Source: Streptomyces sp. HUAS YS2
GTDB taxonomy: Bacteria > Actinomycetota > Actinomycetes > Streptomycetales > Streptomycetaceae
Length of the DNA stretch: 64,000 bases
Direction of reading: 5' to 3'
Assembly: GCF_033343995.1 (NCBI RefSeq)
Contig: NZ_CP137573.1
Location: 5,613,001 to 5,677,000, forward strand
Part shown: positions 7,243-15,349 of the stretch, piece by piece
Layout of the letters: the number at the start of each line of letters is the position of its first letter
How positions within the stretch are numbered: the stretch's first letter is position 1
Made by a program: the position numbers and the translations under genes
Notes under the pieces: generated by a model
What the model was told of the DNA's origin: nothing
What the model saw: the letters and a program-made list of their open reading frames with translations, nothing else
Databases searched by the model: none

Positions 7243-8481
7243 ATGACGCAATCGCTGCTGCACCAGATCCTGGACCACGCCAACCGGGCCGATCCGTACC
7301 CGATCTACGAGGAGCTGCGGAAGACGCCCGTCCACCACGAGGACGGCGGTCCGTACGTGATCAGCACGTACTACGAGATCCGCAGCCTTCTGCACGATCC
7401 CCGGATCAGCTCCGACGCCCGCAACCTGGCCTCGGCCGGCGCCGATCCGCTGGCCGAGGAGACCACCCCGCAGGAGGGCGCCCTGCCGCCGGGCTTCCTG
7501 AAGCTCGACCCGCCGGAGCACGACCGGATGCGGCGCATGACCAACCGGCACTTCGGCCCGCCCCACTCGCCCCGCCGGGTCGACGACATGCGCCCGGAGC
7601 TCCACGACATCGTCGACGGCCTCATCGCCGGCATCGACGACCCCGGCCGGATCGACCTGGTGGAACAGTTCTCGTACCCGTTCCCGGTGACGGTGATCTG
7701 CCGGCTGCTCGGGGTGCCGCGCGAGGACGAGTCGCGCTTCCACACCTGGGCGGACACCCTCGCCGCGAGCCTGGACCCCGACCCGGACGCCGATCCCGCC
7801 GAGCGGGGCAAGGGTGCGAACGAGGCCCGGATGGAGCTGGGCATGTACCTGGCCGGGCTGATCGAGGAGCGCCGCAAGAACCCCGGGGACGACATGCTGT
7901 CCCAACTGGCCACGTCCAGGGGCGAGGACGGTCAGATGACCACGATGGAGCTGCTCAGCACCGCGGCGCTGCTGCTGATCGCGGGGCACGAGACCACGGT
8001 CAACCTCATCACCAACGGCATGCTGACGCTGCTGCGCAATCCCGACGTCCTGCAGCGGCTGCGGGCCGAACCGAAGCTGGTCGTGCCGCTGGTCGAGGAA
8101 CTGCTGCGCTTCGAGCCGCCGGTGCAGCTGCTGCCGCAGCGCACCACGCTCGCCGACATCGAGGTCCGCGGCGTCACGATCCCCAAGGGCTCGTCCCTCT
8201 GGCTGGTCCTGGCGTCCGGCAACCGCGATCCCCTGCGCTTCGAGAACCCGGACCGCTTCGACCCGGACCGCCCGGACATCCAGCACCTCGGCCTGGGCAG
8301 CGGCATCCACAGCTGCTTCGGCGCCCCGCTCGCCCGCCTGGAGGCCCAACTCGCCCTGTCCGAGCTGGCCCGCAGGCTGGAGAACCCACGCCTGGTCGAC
8401 GACCCGCCCCCGTACCGGCAGAACGCGGTCCTGCGCGGCCCGCGCCACCTGCACATCACCTGCGACGGGATCCGCCCCTAG
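7243..8481 (+). CDS. Cytochrome P450
   Basis: 412-residue soluble class I P450. It shows the I-helix oxygen-activation motif AGHETT near residue 246, the K-helix EELLRFEP and the haem loop GLGSGIHSCFGAPLARLE with the ligand Cys near residue 358. The Phe that normally opens the haem loop is Leu here (QHLGLGSG). It lies 28 bases after its own reductase and ferredoxin genes, so the chain is self-sufficient. The substrate is unknown; general similarity is to actinobacterial CYP105/107-like enzymes. No biosynthetic core gene is near, which points to catabolic or detoxifying use (inference). Confidence 0.9.
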   Translation: MTQSLLHQILDHANRADPYPIYEELRKTPVHHEDGGPYVISTYYEIRSLLHDPRISSDARNLASAGADPLAEETTPQEGALPPGFLKLDPPEHDRMRRMTNRHFGPPHSPRRVDDMRPELHDIVDGLIAGIDDPGRIDLVEQFSYPFPVTVICRLLGVPREDESRFHTWADTLAASLDPDPDADPAERGKGANEARMELGMYLAGLIEERRKNPGDDMLSQLATSRGEDGQMTTMELLSTAALLLIAGHETTVNLITNGMLTLLRNPDVLQRLRAEPKLVVPLVEELLRFEPPVQLLPQRTTLADIEVRGVTIPKGSSLWLVLASGNRDPLRFENPDRFDPDRPDIQHLGLGSGIHSCFGAPLARLEAQLALSELARRLENPRLVDDPPPYRQNAVLRGPRHLHITCDGIRP

Positions 8482-8667
8482 CGCCCGTCGGCGAAAAAGG
8501 CGGTGCGGGTTACGGAGCCGGCTGTTACGTTGCCTCGCATGTCCTCTGTCATCCACAACTGGTACGCGCTGCGCATCCGGTCGACGCGCTGACCGTGGTG
8601 TCGGTCCGCCGACACCGGGTCCCACGTCCACCATTCACCTCACCTCAGGATGACGAGGATCTTCACC

Positions 8668-9531
8668 ATGCGCGCAGACTCGCGCCCCGTTTTCGTATGC
8701 GTTCACGGCGGCTCCAGCAACGCCCGGGCCTGGGGCCCGTTGCAGAACGAACTGGCCCTGCTCGGTTACCGTTCGCATGCTGTGGACCTGCCCGGCCACG
8801 GCGACCTGGCCGGCATTCCGGCCGCCTACTACCAGCAGCCCCAGGACGTGGCGGCGTTCGCCGCCGCGCCCTCCCCGGTGCGCGGTGTCACGCTGGCGGA
8901 CAACGTCCGCCATGTGGTGGGCGTCGTGCGGCGGCTCGCCCCGTCGGGCCCGGTCGTCCTGGTCGGCAACAGCCTCGGCGGGCTGACGATCAGCGCGGTG
9001 GCCAACGCCGTACCGGCCCTGCTGGACCGGGTGGTCTACCTCTCCGCGCTCTGCCTCGCGGATCCGGCCATGCTCACCGAGGCGTGGGACGTGGCCGACG
9101 ACAACCTGATGGACGCCGCGGTGGCCCGGATCGCCGTGCCGCGCGAGGGCGATCCGGGGGTGGCCCGGCTGAACTGGCGGGCCGCCCACGCCGATCCGGA
9201 GGTGTTCGCCGCGTTGAAGGCCGCCATCATGGCCGACTCGACCGACCATCAGTTCCGGCTGTTGCTCGACTCCCTGGACCCGGACGAGACCTACGCGGTG
9301 ATGGAGCCGGGAGCGCTGGTCCGGGCCGACGCGTGGGGGCGGGTGCCGCACACGTACGTACGACTCTCCGACGACCGGAGCCTTCCCTTGGCGGTCCAGG
9401 ACCACATGATCCGCGCGGCGGACGCGCTGACCCCGCACCATCCCTTCGACGTGCACACCCTCGCGGCCTCGCACGTCGGCTACTTCAGCAGGCCCGGCGT
9501 CTTCGCGGAGCTGCTGACGAAACTCGTCTGA
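8668..9531 (+). CDS. Alpha/beta hydrolase
   Basis: 287 residues from the ATG at 8668; an in-frame ATG at 8650 is less likely. The family features are the oxyanion segment CVHGGSSNARAWGP, the nucleophile elbow GNSLGG near residue 105 and the C-terminal histidine region LAASHVGYFSRP. This form is typical of salicylate-esterase-like alpha/beta hydrolases. It is cytoplasmic with no signal peptide. It follows the P450 after an intergenic stretch of 186 bases that includes a possible 17-codon ORF at 8539, so it may have its own promoter. Confidence 0.82.
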   Translation: MRADSRPVFVCVHGGSSNARAWGPLQNELALLGYRSHAVDLPGHGDLAGIPAAYYQQPQDVAAFAAAPSPVRGVTLADNVRHVVGVVRRLAPSGPVVLVGNSLGGLTISAVANAVPALLDRVVYLSALCLADPAMLTEAWDVADDNLMDAAVARIAVPREGDPGVARLNWRAAHADPEVFAALKAAIMADSTDHQFRLLLDSLDPDETYAVMEPGALVRADAWGRVPHTYVRLSDDRSLPLAVQDHMIRAADALTPHHPFDVHTLAASHVGYFSRPGVFAELLTKLV

Positions 9532-9547
9532 AGCGCCGGCGGCACCG

Positions 9548-9931
9548 TCACGGCCACCGGCTGAAGCCCGCCTGCTCCGTGTGGACGGTGACCGTGCCGC
9601 CGCCGAGCATCTCGGCCTTCTCGCGGAGGCGGGCGACGACGGCCGTGCTCGGGTCGCCGTAGACGTCGATGGATGTCATGCGGATGAGCGTGCTGAACGC
9701 GCGGAAGCGCTCCATGCCGAGTTCCATGTGGAACTCCATCGACGCCGAGTCCGGGTGGGTGGCGATGAGGGTCATAGTGGACGCGGACTCGTCGATGTAG
9801 AAGTGGTAGGCGAGCAGCTGCGGCTCGCGTTCCTCGACGAACGCGGCGAGGTCGCGCAGACCGCTCCGGACATCCGCGAGCTTGCCCTCGCGGATGTCGG
9901 AGCGGTCGACGTAGTAGATGGGTCGTGCCAT
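9548..9931 (-). CDS. Small protein, possibly ABM-like dimeric barrel
   Basis: 127 residues, last gene of a four-gene reverse operon. The start (ARPIYYVDRSDIREGKLADV) and the alternation of short strands with YHFYIDES and LIATHPDSASMEFHME fit an antibiotic-biosynthesis-monooxygenase-like alpha/beta barrel, where His and Glu lie in the cavity; this is a fold guess, not a firm family assignment. It follows the VOC gene by eight bases, so co-translation is likely. The role is unknown. Confidence 0.6.
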   Translation of the reverse strand: MARPIYYVDRSDIREGKLADVRSGLRDLAAFVEEREPQLLAYHFYIDESASTMTLIATHPDSASMEFHMELGMERFRAFSTLIRMTSIDVYGDPSTAVVARLREKAEMLGGGTVTVHTEQAGFSRWP

Positions 9932-9939
9932 GGCGTCGG

Positions 9940-10359
9940 CTAGCTGCTCGGCTGCTGGAAGCGGATCATGTTGCCGGCGGGGTCGCGGAAGGCGCAGTCA
10001 CGGACGCCGTAGTGCTGGTCGACCGGCTCCTGGAGGACGTCGCCGCCGGCGGCGCGGATCTTCTCGAAGATCGCGTCGACGTCGTCGGTGGTGAAGATGA
10101 CGCCCCGCAGCAGGCCCTTGGCCAGCAGCTCGTTCAAGGTCTCGCGGTCGGCGGCGGAGGCGCTGGGGTCGGCGAGCGGGGGTTCGAGCACGATGTTCAC
10201 GTCGGGCTGGGAGGGGGAGCCGAGGGTGACCCAGCGCATGTTCTCGTAGCCGACGTCCTTGCGTACTTCCAGGCCGAGGATGTCGCGGTAGAAGCCGAGG
10301 GCCTTGTCGTGGTCGTCGACGGCGATGAAGCACTGGGAGAGGTTGATGTCCATGCCCAC
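9940..10359 (-). CDS. VOC family protein
   Basis: 139 residues with the glyoxalase/bleomycin-resistance fold: CFIAVDDHDKALGFYRDIL, later TTDDVDAIFEKIRAAGG, then the closing DPAGNMIRFQQP. It starts four bases after the stop of an AraC-type regulator in the same direction. VOC plus AraC pairs of this type are common in actinobacteria, and the regulator probably controls the operon. The substrate cannot be read from the sequence. The real start may be the second Met (MDINLSQC). Confidence 0.82.
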   Translation of the reverse strand: MGMDINLSQCFIAVDDHDKALGFYRDILGLEVRKDVGYENMRWVTLGSPSQPDVNIVLEPPLADPSASAADRETLNELLAKGLLRGVIFTTDDVDAIFEKIRAAGGDVLQEPVDQHYGVRDCAFRDPAGNMIRFQQPSS

Positions 10360-10363
10360 GACG

Positions 10364-10786
10364 TTAGGCGTGGGGCGCGGCTTTCGCTTCTCCGTTCCTG
10401 ACCGGTCGGGTGTGGACCTTGGCGACGCAGGCGGGGATGTCGGCGACGTCGCCGTGGTCGCGGGCCCGGTACGCGCTGGGGCTCTCGCCGACCAGCTCGG
10501 TGAACCGGGAGCTGAAGGACCCCAGTGACGTACAGCCGACCTCGAAACAGACCTCGGTCACCGAGAGGTCGCCGCGCCGCAGCAGGGCCTTCGCCCGTTC
10601 GATGCGGCGGGTCATGAGATAGCTGTAAGGCGTCTCGCCGTAGGCGGCCCGGAAGCTGCGGGCGAAATGGCCGGTCGACATGAGCGCGGTCCGCGCCAGC
10701 GCGGCCACGTCGAGCGGCTCCGCGTAGTCCCGGTCCATCTGGTCACGGGCCCGACGCAGCCGGGCAAGATCCTCCAGCGAAGTCAC
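10364..10786 (-). CDS. AraC-type transcriptional regulator
   Basis: 140 residues from a GTG (VTSLEDLARLRRARD), consisting almost only of the two-helix-turn-helix DNA-binding domain: LDVAALARTALMSTGHFARS, the second recognition part SVTEVCFEVGCTSLGSFSSR and F.. .VGESPSAYR. It has no ligand-binding domain, unlike classical AraC, matching the short regulators seen next to VOC genes. It lies in an operon with the downstream VOC and ABM-like genes and probably regulates them. Confidence 0.85.
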   Translation of the reverse strand: MTSLEDLARLRRARDQMDRDYAEPLDVAALARTALMSTGHFARSFRAAYGETPYSYLMTRRIERAKALLRRGDLSVTEVCFEVGCTSLGSFSSRFTELVGESPSAYRARDHGDVADIPACVAKVHTRPVRNGEAKAAPHA

Positions 10787-10806
10787 CCCTCCACGATCGC
10801 ACAGGG

Positions 10807-11220
10807 TCAGGACGTCGCGGCCGCGATCGTGCCGCGCAGGCGCAGCACGCCGTCCCGCCACAGGCCGCCGTCCGCCGACTCCTCCCACAGCTCCACCAGC
10901 TCGGAGTCCGGGCCAAGGATCCGGTCCAGGGCCTGCACCGCGAGCGGGCGCAGGTCCAGGGGCAGCTCGGGCAGCGGCTCGTCCGGGCCGTAGGCCGTGG
11001 TGACCGGGTCGCCGCCCGGGCACTGCGCCGCCACGAGCGCCGCGGCGGCGAGGGCCGTCGCCGCCTCGTCCGAGTCGAGGAACTCCTCGCCCGTCCCGAT
11101 CACCGCGAGGAACTGCGCGCGGATCAGTCCGGGGCGTTCGTGCCGAGGCAGGTCGCCGAGGGCGCCCCCGAAGTCCGCCGCCGAGTCGTTGTCGAAGTGT
11201 CCGATGTCCCAGGTACCCAT
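10807..11220 (-). CDS. DUF4259 domain protein
   Basis: 137 residues starting MGTWDIGHFDNDSAADFGG, the hallmark of DUF4259 proteins, which begin with a GTWG/D..F.ND.A.D motif. The C-terminal half has LAAAALVAAQCPGG and DSELVELWEES. The function is unknown; such proteins occur near toxin-immunity-like loci and as singletons. It is first in the reverse-strand run and is 20 bases from the AraC-type gene. No signal peptide is present. Confidence 0.82.
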   Translation of the reverse strand: MGTWDIGHFDNDSAADFGGALGDLPRHERPGLIRAQFLAVIGTGEEFLDSDEAATALAAAALVAAQCPGGDPVTTAYGPDEPLPELPLDLRPLAVQALDRILGPDSELVELWEESADGGLWRDGVLRLRGTIAAATS

Positions 11221-11316
11221 GGGAGGCATCGTGGCAGGTGGCACTGACAACGCCGCCTCCGGCGGTTGCGGCGGTCCCCGGGCGGTCGGACGCTGGAGGA
11301 GAGGAGGTTTTTCCTC

Positions 11317-11787
11317 ATGGGCGAGCAAATGGTGACGCACAAGCCCGGGGAGGGACGCTCGTACTGGGTGCTGGGCGGTCTGTACACGGTGAAGGTGGGG
11401 GCCGCCGACACCGGCGGCGCGATGACCGTCATCGAGTTCACGGTGCGCGAGGGCATGGGCCCGCCGCCGCACACGCACGACTGCAGCGAGACGGTCTACG
11501 TCCTGGAGGGACGGATGCGCTTCCACCTCGACGGCGAGGTCGTGGAGGCGGGTCCCGGGTCCTTCGTGCACATTCCGGCGGGCGTCTGGGAACAGCCGGA
11601 ACCGGTGGGGACCGCCAAGTTCCTTTCCGTGTACCAGCCGGGAGGCTTCGAGGAGTTCTTCGCCGAGGTGGGCGAACCCGCGACGTCGAACACGCTTCCC
11701 CCCGTCCCCGAAGGACCGCCGGACATCGCGCGGATCGCGGAGGTCGGGGCCCGCTACGGGATGCAGGTGAGGTCGCCGGAGGGCTAG
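11317..11787 (+). CDS. Cupin domain protein
   Basis: 157 residues from an ATG that has a strong GGAGGAGAGGAGG ribosome binding region; the longer frame from 11266 has no such site. A single cupin barrel is visible: GPPPHTHDCSETVYVLEG with the metal-binding His pair and Glu, then PGSFVHIPAGVW. The C-terminal extension (EFFAEVGEPATSNTLPP) is typical of quercetin-dioxygenase-like small cupins. The substrate is unknown. It stands divergent from the DUF4259 gene. Confidence 0.85.
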   Translation: MGEQMVTHKPGEGRSYWVLGGLYTVKVGAADTGGAMTVIEFTVREGMGPPPHTHDCSETVYVLEGRMRFHLDGEVVEAGPGSFVHIPAGVWEQPEPVGTAKFLSVYQPGGFEEFFAEVGEPATSNTLPPVPEGPPDIARIAEVGARYGMQVRSPEG

Positions 11788-11828
11788 GGCCGGTCCTCGC
11801 ACAACTACGCGCGTGATTCCCGGCGCAT

Positions 11829-11843
11829 CTGACCTTCCGTCAG
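11829..11843. promoter_or_regulatory. 15-bp dyad CTGACCTTCCGTCAG, copy A
   Basis: Inverted repeat CTGAC/GTCAG 28 bases upstream of the double acyl-CoA dehydrogenase start. The same design occurs before the MaoC operon (22101, perfect) and, degenerate on the left, before a P450 (48117). Size and symmetry suit a TetR-type operator; the regulator is unknown. Confidence 0.5.
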
Positions 11844-11845
11844 AT

Positions 11846-11859
11846 TGGAACGTGTTCTA
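11846..11859. promoter_or_regulatory. KstR-like operator
   Basis: On the complement the site reads TAGAACACGTTCCA, which fits the published KstR pattern TnnAACnnGTTnnA. KstR is the TetR repressor of cholesterol catabolism in mycobacteria and rhodococci. The site ends 12 bases before the acyl-CoA dehydrogenase ATG, suitable for repression. A kstR gene is not in this window. Confidence 0.6.
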
Positions 11860-11871
11860 GTCTGCCCTGCC

Positions 11872-14070
11872 ATGGGCATCGCCATCACGCACGAACAGCG
11901 GGAGCTCGCCAAGGCGGTCCGCGGGCTGCTGGCCCGGGTCGCGCCGGCCGAGGAGGTGCGCAAGCACCTCGACGTACCCGGCACCGCCACCGTCCGCCCC
12001 GGTCACTGGGACGCGCTCGCCGAGCAGGGGCTGCTCGGGCTGCACCTGCCCGAGGAGTACGGCGGAGGCGGCGGCGGACTCGCCGACCTGGCCGTCGTCC
12101 TGGAGGAGGCCGGGCGGGCCGTGCTGCCCGGCCCGTACCTGCCGACCGTCCTCGCCGCCGAGATCCTGCGGCGCGCCGGGCAGGGCGGGCTCGTCGAGGA
12201 GCTGGCCTCCGGGCGCCGGACCGGCGCCGTCGCCCTCGGGGCCGGCGCGCTGACCGCCGTACCCGCCGAGGACGGCGGGCTGCTGCTCACCGGGACCGCC
12301 CCGCCGGTGCTCGGCGGCGCGCAGGCCGACCTGATGATCCTGGCCGCCGAGACCGCCGACGGCACCGTCCTCTGGGCCGCCGTCGACGCCGACGCCCTCG
12401 CCGTACGCGTCCACGACAGCGCCGACCCCACCCGGCCGACCGCCGAGGTCACCGCCGCGTCCGTCACTGTCCCCGCCGACCGCGTCCTCGCCTACGGCCC
12501 CGGCACCGGCCCCGTACGCGACCTCGCCTCCGTCCTGTACGCCGCCGACGCCTGCGGGACCGCCGGACGGGCGCTGGACACCGCCGTCGAGTACGCCAAG
12601 ACGCGCGAACAGTTCGGCCGGCCGATCGGACAGTTCCAGGGCATCAAGCACCTCTGCGCCGACATGCTCGTCCGGCTCGAACAGGCCCGCGCCCTGACCT
12701 GGGACGCCGCCCTCGCCGCCGACGACCCCGACGCGACCGACGACGTCCGCGCCCTCACCGCCGCCCTCGCCGCCTCCGCCGCGCTCGACGCCGCGTACGG
12801 CTGCGCCAAGGACTGCATCCAGATCCTCGGCGGCATCGGGTTCACCTGGGAGCACGACGCCCATCTCCACCTGCGCCGCGCCGTCGTCGCCCGCCAGCTC
12901 CTCGGCGCGGGCGACACCCACCGCGCGCGGGCCGTCCGGCTCGCCGCCGCCGGGACCCGGCGCGAGCTGCGGCTCCAGCTGCCGGCCGAGGCCGACGCCT
13001 ACCGGGCCGAGGCGCGCGAGGCGATCGCACCGGCCCGCGGACTCGACCCGAAGGCCGCCCGCCGCGCCCTCGCGCCCACCGGCTACGCCGCCCCGCACCT
13101 GCCCCCGCCGTACGGGCTCGGCGCCGGGCCCGTGCAGCAGCTCGCCGTGCAGCAGGAGCTGACGGCCGCCGGGGTCAGCCCGAGCGGGCTCGGCATCGCC
13201 ACCTGGGTCGTGCCCTCGCTGCTCGCGTACGGCACGACCGAGCAGCAGGAGCGCTACCTCGCCCCCACGCTCCGCGGCGAACTGCTGTGGTGCCAGCTGT
13301 TCAGCGAGCCTGGCGCCGGATCCGACCTCGCCTCCCTGCGCACCCGCGCCGAACGCACCGAGGACGGCTGGCGGATCAACGGTCAGAAGGTCTGGACGAG
13401 CGCCGCCCAGTGGGCCGACTACGGCATCCTCCTCGCCCGGACCGACCCCGACGCCCCCAAGCACCAGGGGCTCACGTACTTCGTCGTCGACATGAAGGCC
13501 GGTGACACTCGAGAGGGGCCCGGGATCGACATCCGGCCGCTGAAGGAGATCACCGGGGACTCGCTCTTCAACGAGGTCTGGTTCGACGATGTGCTGCTGC
13601 CTCCCGACGCCGTCGTCGGCGAGGTGAACGGCGGCTGGAAGGTCGCCCGCAACACCCTCGGCAACGAACGCGTCCACATGGCCGACCAGGTCGCCTTCGA
13701 CACCGGTCTGGAGGCCCTCATCGGGGCTGCGGACCGGGTCGACGACACCGTCGCCGTACGCATCGGGGCGCTCGTCGCCGAGGCGCACGCGCTCGGCTGC
13801 ATCGGACTGCGCACCACGCTGCTCCAGGTCTCCGGCCTGGAACCCGGAGCGGGGGCCAGCGTCCGCAAGCTCGTGCAGACCGGACACCAGCAGAAGGTCG
13901 CCGAGCTGGCGCTCGAACTCCTCGGCCCGGCCGGCGCGGTGCGCGAGGGCGCGGGGGAGCGGGCCGTCCACGGGCTGCTGATGTCCCGCTGCCTGACCAT
14001 CGCCGGCGGCACCACGCAGGTTCAGCTCAACGTCGTCGCCGAGCGCATTCTCGGCCTGCCCAGGGACTGA
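11872..14070 (+). CDS. Two-domain (fused) acyl-CoA dehydrogenase, FadE34-like
   Basis: 732 residues made of two acyl-CoA dehydrogenase units in tandem. The first half (to about residue 365) contains the FAD/dimer signature TREQFGRPIGQFQGIKHL and ILGGIGFTWEHDAHL. The second half has SEPGAGSDLASLRTRAERTE, then GWRINGQKVWTSAAQ and a final AGGTTQVQLNVVAERILGLP. Such fused enzymes, for example FadE34 of mycobacteria, replace the alpha2beta2 heterotetramers that oxidise steroid side-chain CoA esters. The KstR-like box upstream and the Ltp thiolase nine bases downstream support that role. The substrate is inferred from context. Confidence 0.85.
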   Translation: MGIAITHEQRELAKAVRGLLARVAPAEEVRKHLDVPGTATVRPGHWDALAEQGLLGLHLPEEYGGGGGGLADLAVVLEEAGRAVLPGPYLPTVLAAEILRRAGQGGLVEELASGRRTGAVALGAGALTAVPAEDGGLLLTGTAPPVLGGAQADLMILAAETADGTVLWAAVDADALAVRVHDSADPTRPTAEVTAASVTVPADRVLAYGPGTGPVRDLASVLYAADACGTAGRALDTAVEYAKTREQFGRPIGQFQGIKHLCADMLVRLEQARALTWDAALAADDPDATDDVRALTAALAASAALDAAYGCAKDCIQILGGIGFTWEHDAHLHLRRAVVARQLLGAGDTHRARAVRLAAAGTRRELRLQLPAEADAYRAEAREAIAPARGLDPKAARRALAPTGYAAPHLPPPYGLGAGPVQQLAVQQELTAAGVSPSGLGIATWVVPSLLAYGTTEQQERYLAPTLRGELLWCQLFSEPGAGSDLASLRTRAERTEDGWRINGQKVWTSAAQWADYGILLARTDPDAPKHQGLTYFVVDMKAGDTREGPGIDIRPLKEITGDSLFNEVWFDDVLLPPDAVVGEVNGGWKVARNTLGNERVHMADQVAFDTGLEALIGAADRVDDTVAVRIGALVAEAHALGCIGLRTTLLQVSGLEPGAGASVRKLVQTGHQQKVAELALELLGPAGAVREGAGERAVHGLLMSRCLTIAGGTTQVQLNVVAERILGLPRD

Positions 14071-14079
14071 AGGAGAACC

Positions 14080-15276
14080 ATGGCCATGAAGGCGTACATC
14101 GTCGGCGTCGGGATGACGAACTTCGAGAAGCCCGAGACACGCGACTGGCAGTACTGGGACATGGCGAAGGAGGCCGGCACCGCCGCGCTCGCCGACGCCG
14201 GGGTCGCGTACGCGCAGGTGCAGCAGGTGCCCGTCGGCTACTGCTTCCAGGCCTCGACGGCCGGGCAGCGCGCCGCGTACGAACTCGGCCTGACCGGCGT
14301 GCCCGTCTACAACGTCAACAACAACTGCGCGACCGGCTCCTCCGCGCTGATGATGGCCCGGCAGTTCGTCGAGGGCGGCATCAGCGACTGCGTGCTCGCG
14401 CTGGGCTTCGAGAAGATGGCCCGCGGCGCGCTCGGCGGCGGCTCCGACGGGGGCGATTTCAAGACGTCTCCGGTCGCCCGGCACTACGGCGTGATGGCCG
14501 CCGGGCACGGCTTCGAGATGTCCCCGCCGACCGCGCAGATCTTCGGCAACGCGGCCCGCGAGCACATGGAGCGGTACGGCACCACCGAGGCGCAGCTCGC
14601 CGCGGTCGGCGCGAAGAACCACCGGCACTCCGCGGACAACCCGCGCGCCCAGTTCCAGGACGTGTACACGGTCGAGGAGATCCTCGCGGCGAAGACCATC
14701 CACCGGCCGCTGACCAAACTCCAGTGCTCGCCCACGTCCGACGGCGCGGCGGCCGCCGTCGTCGTCTCCGAGCGCTTCGTCGTCGAACACGGGCTGCACG
14801 ACCGGGCCGTGGAGATCGCCGGCCAGGCGATGACCACCGACACCGAGGAGTCCTTCGCCTCCGGCTCCTGCATCGACGTCGTCGGCCGGCCGATGTCCCG
14901 GGCCGCCGCCCGCAAGGTGTACGAGACCTCCGGGCTCGGCATCGAGGACGTCGACGTCGTCGAACTCCACGACTGCTTCTCCATCAACGAGCTGCTCACC
15001 TACGAGGCGCTCGGCATGTGCGAGGAGGGCGCCTCGGGCAAGCTCGTCGAGTCCGGCGCGACGACGTACGGCGGGCGCTGGGTGGTCAACCCGTCCGGCG
15101 GGCTGATCTCCAAGGGCCACCCGCTGGGCGCCACCGGGCTCGCGCAGGCCGCCGAACTGGTCTGGCAGCTGCGCGGCGAGGCGGGCCCGCGACAGGTCGA
15201 CGGGGCCCGCGTCGGGCTCGCGCACAACATCGGTCTCGGCGGCGCGGCGGTGGTGACGATGCTGCGCAGGTCGTAG
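14080..15276 (+). CDS. Thiolase / lipid-transfer protein (SCP-x, Ltp type)
   Basis: 398 residues of the SCP-x thiolase family. The nucleophilic Cys lies in NNNCATGSSALMMARQFVEGG-like context near residue 87 and the conserved HDCFSINELL and SKGHPLGATGLAQ motifs carry the other catalytic residues. Members cleave 3-ketoacyl- or, as Ltp aldolases, branched beta-hydroxyacyl-CoA of sterols. The gene starts after AAGGAGAACC, nine bases past the double dehydrogenase, so the two are one operon. No DUF35/MaoC partner accompanies it, which favours thiolase over Ltp2-type aldolase activity (inference). Confidence 0.85.
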   Translation: MAMKAYIVGVGMTNFEKPETRDWQYWDMAKEAGTAALADAGVAYAQVQQVPVGYCFQASTAGQRAAYELGLTGVPVYNVNNNCATGSSALMMARQFVEGGISDCVLALGFEKMARGALGGGSDGGDFKTSPVARHYGVMAAGHGFEMSPPTAQIFGNAAREHMERYGTTEAQLAAVGAKNHRHSADNPRAQFQDVYTVEEILAAKTIHRPLTKLQCSPTSDGAAAAVVVSERFVVEHGLHDRAVEIAGQAMTTDTEESFASGSCIDVVGRPMSRAAARKVYETSGLGIEDVDVVELHDCFSINELLTYEALGMCEEGASGKLVESGATTYGGRWVVNPSGGLISKGHPLGATGLAQAAELVWQLRGEAGPRQVDGARVGLAHNIGLGGAAVVTMLRRS

Positions 15277-15349
15277 GTCTCAGGACCGGTACGGGGGTGG
15301 GGCCGAATCCCGATGTACGGGGCAGTGGCCGTCTGCGACCATGACAGCC

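Noticed and set aside
5588..9531. Natural-product cluster around the P450, reductase and hydrolase
   Set aside because: No polyketide synthase, NRPS, terpene synthase or RiPP core gene is present within the window; the genes look like a stand-alone oxidation unit.
11857..15225. A 1122-codon open frame on the reverse strand
   Set aside because: It is antisense to the acyl-CoA dehydrogenase and thiolase genes, which have clear motifs. Long antisense frames are expected at this GC content, and the translation is low-complexity Gly/Arg/Asp-rich.
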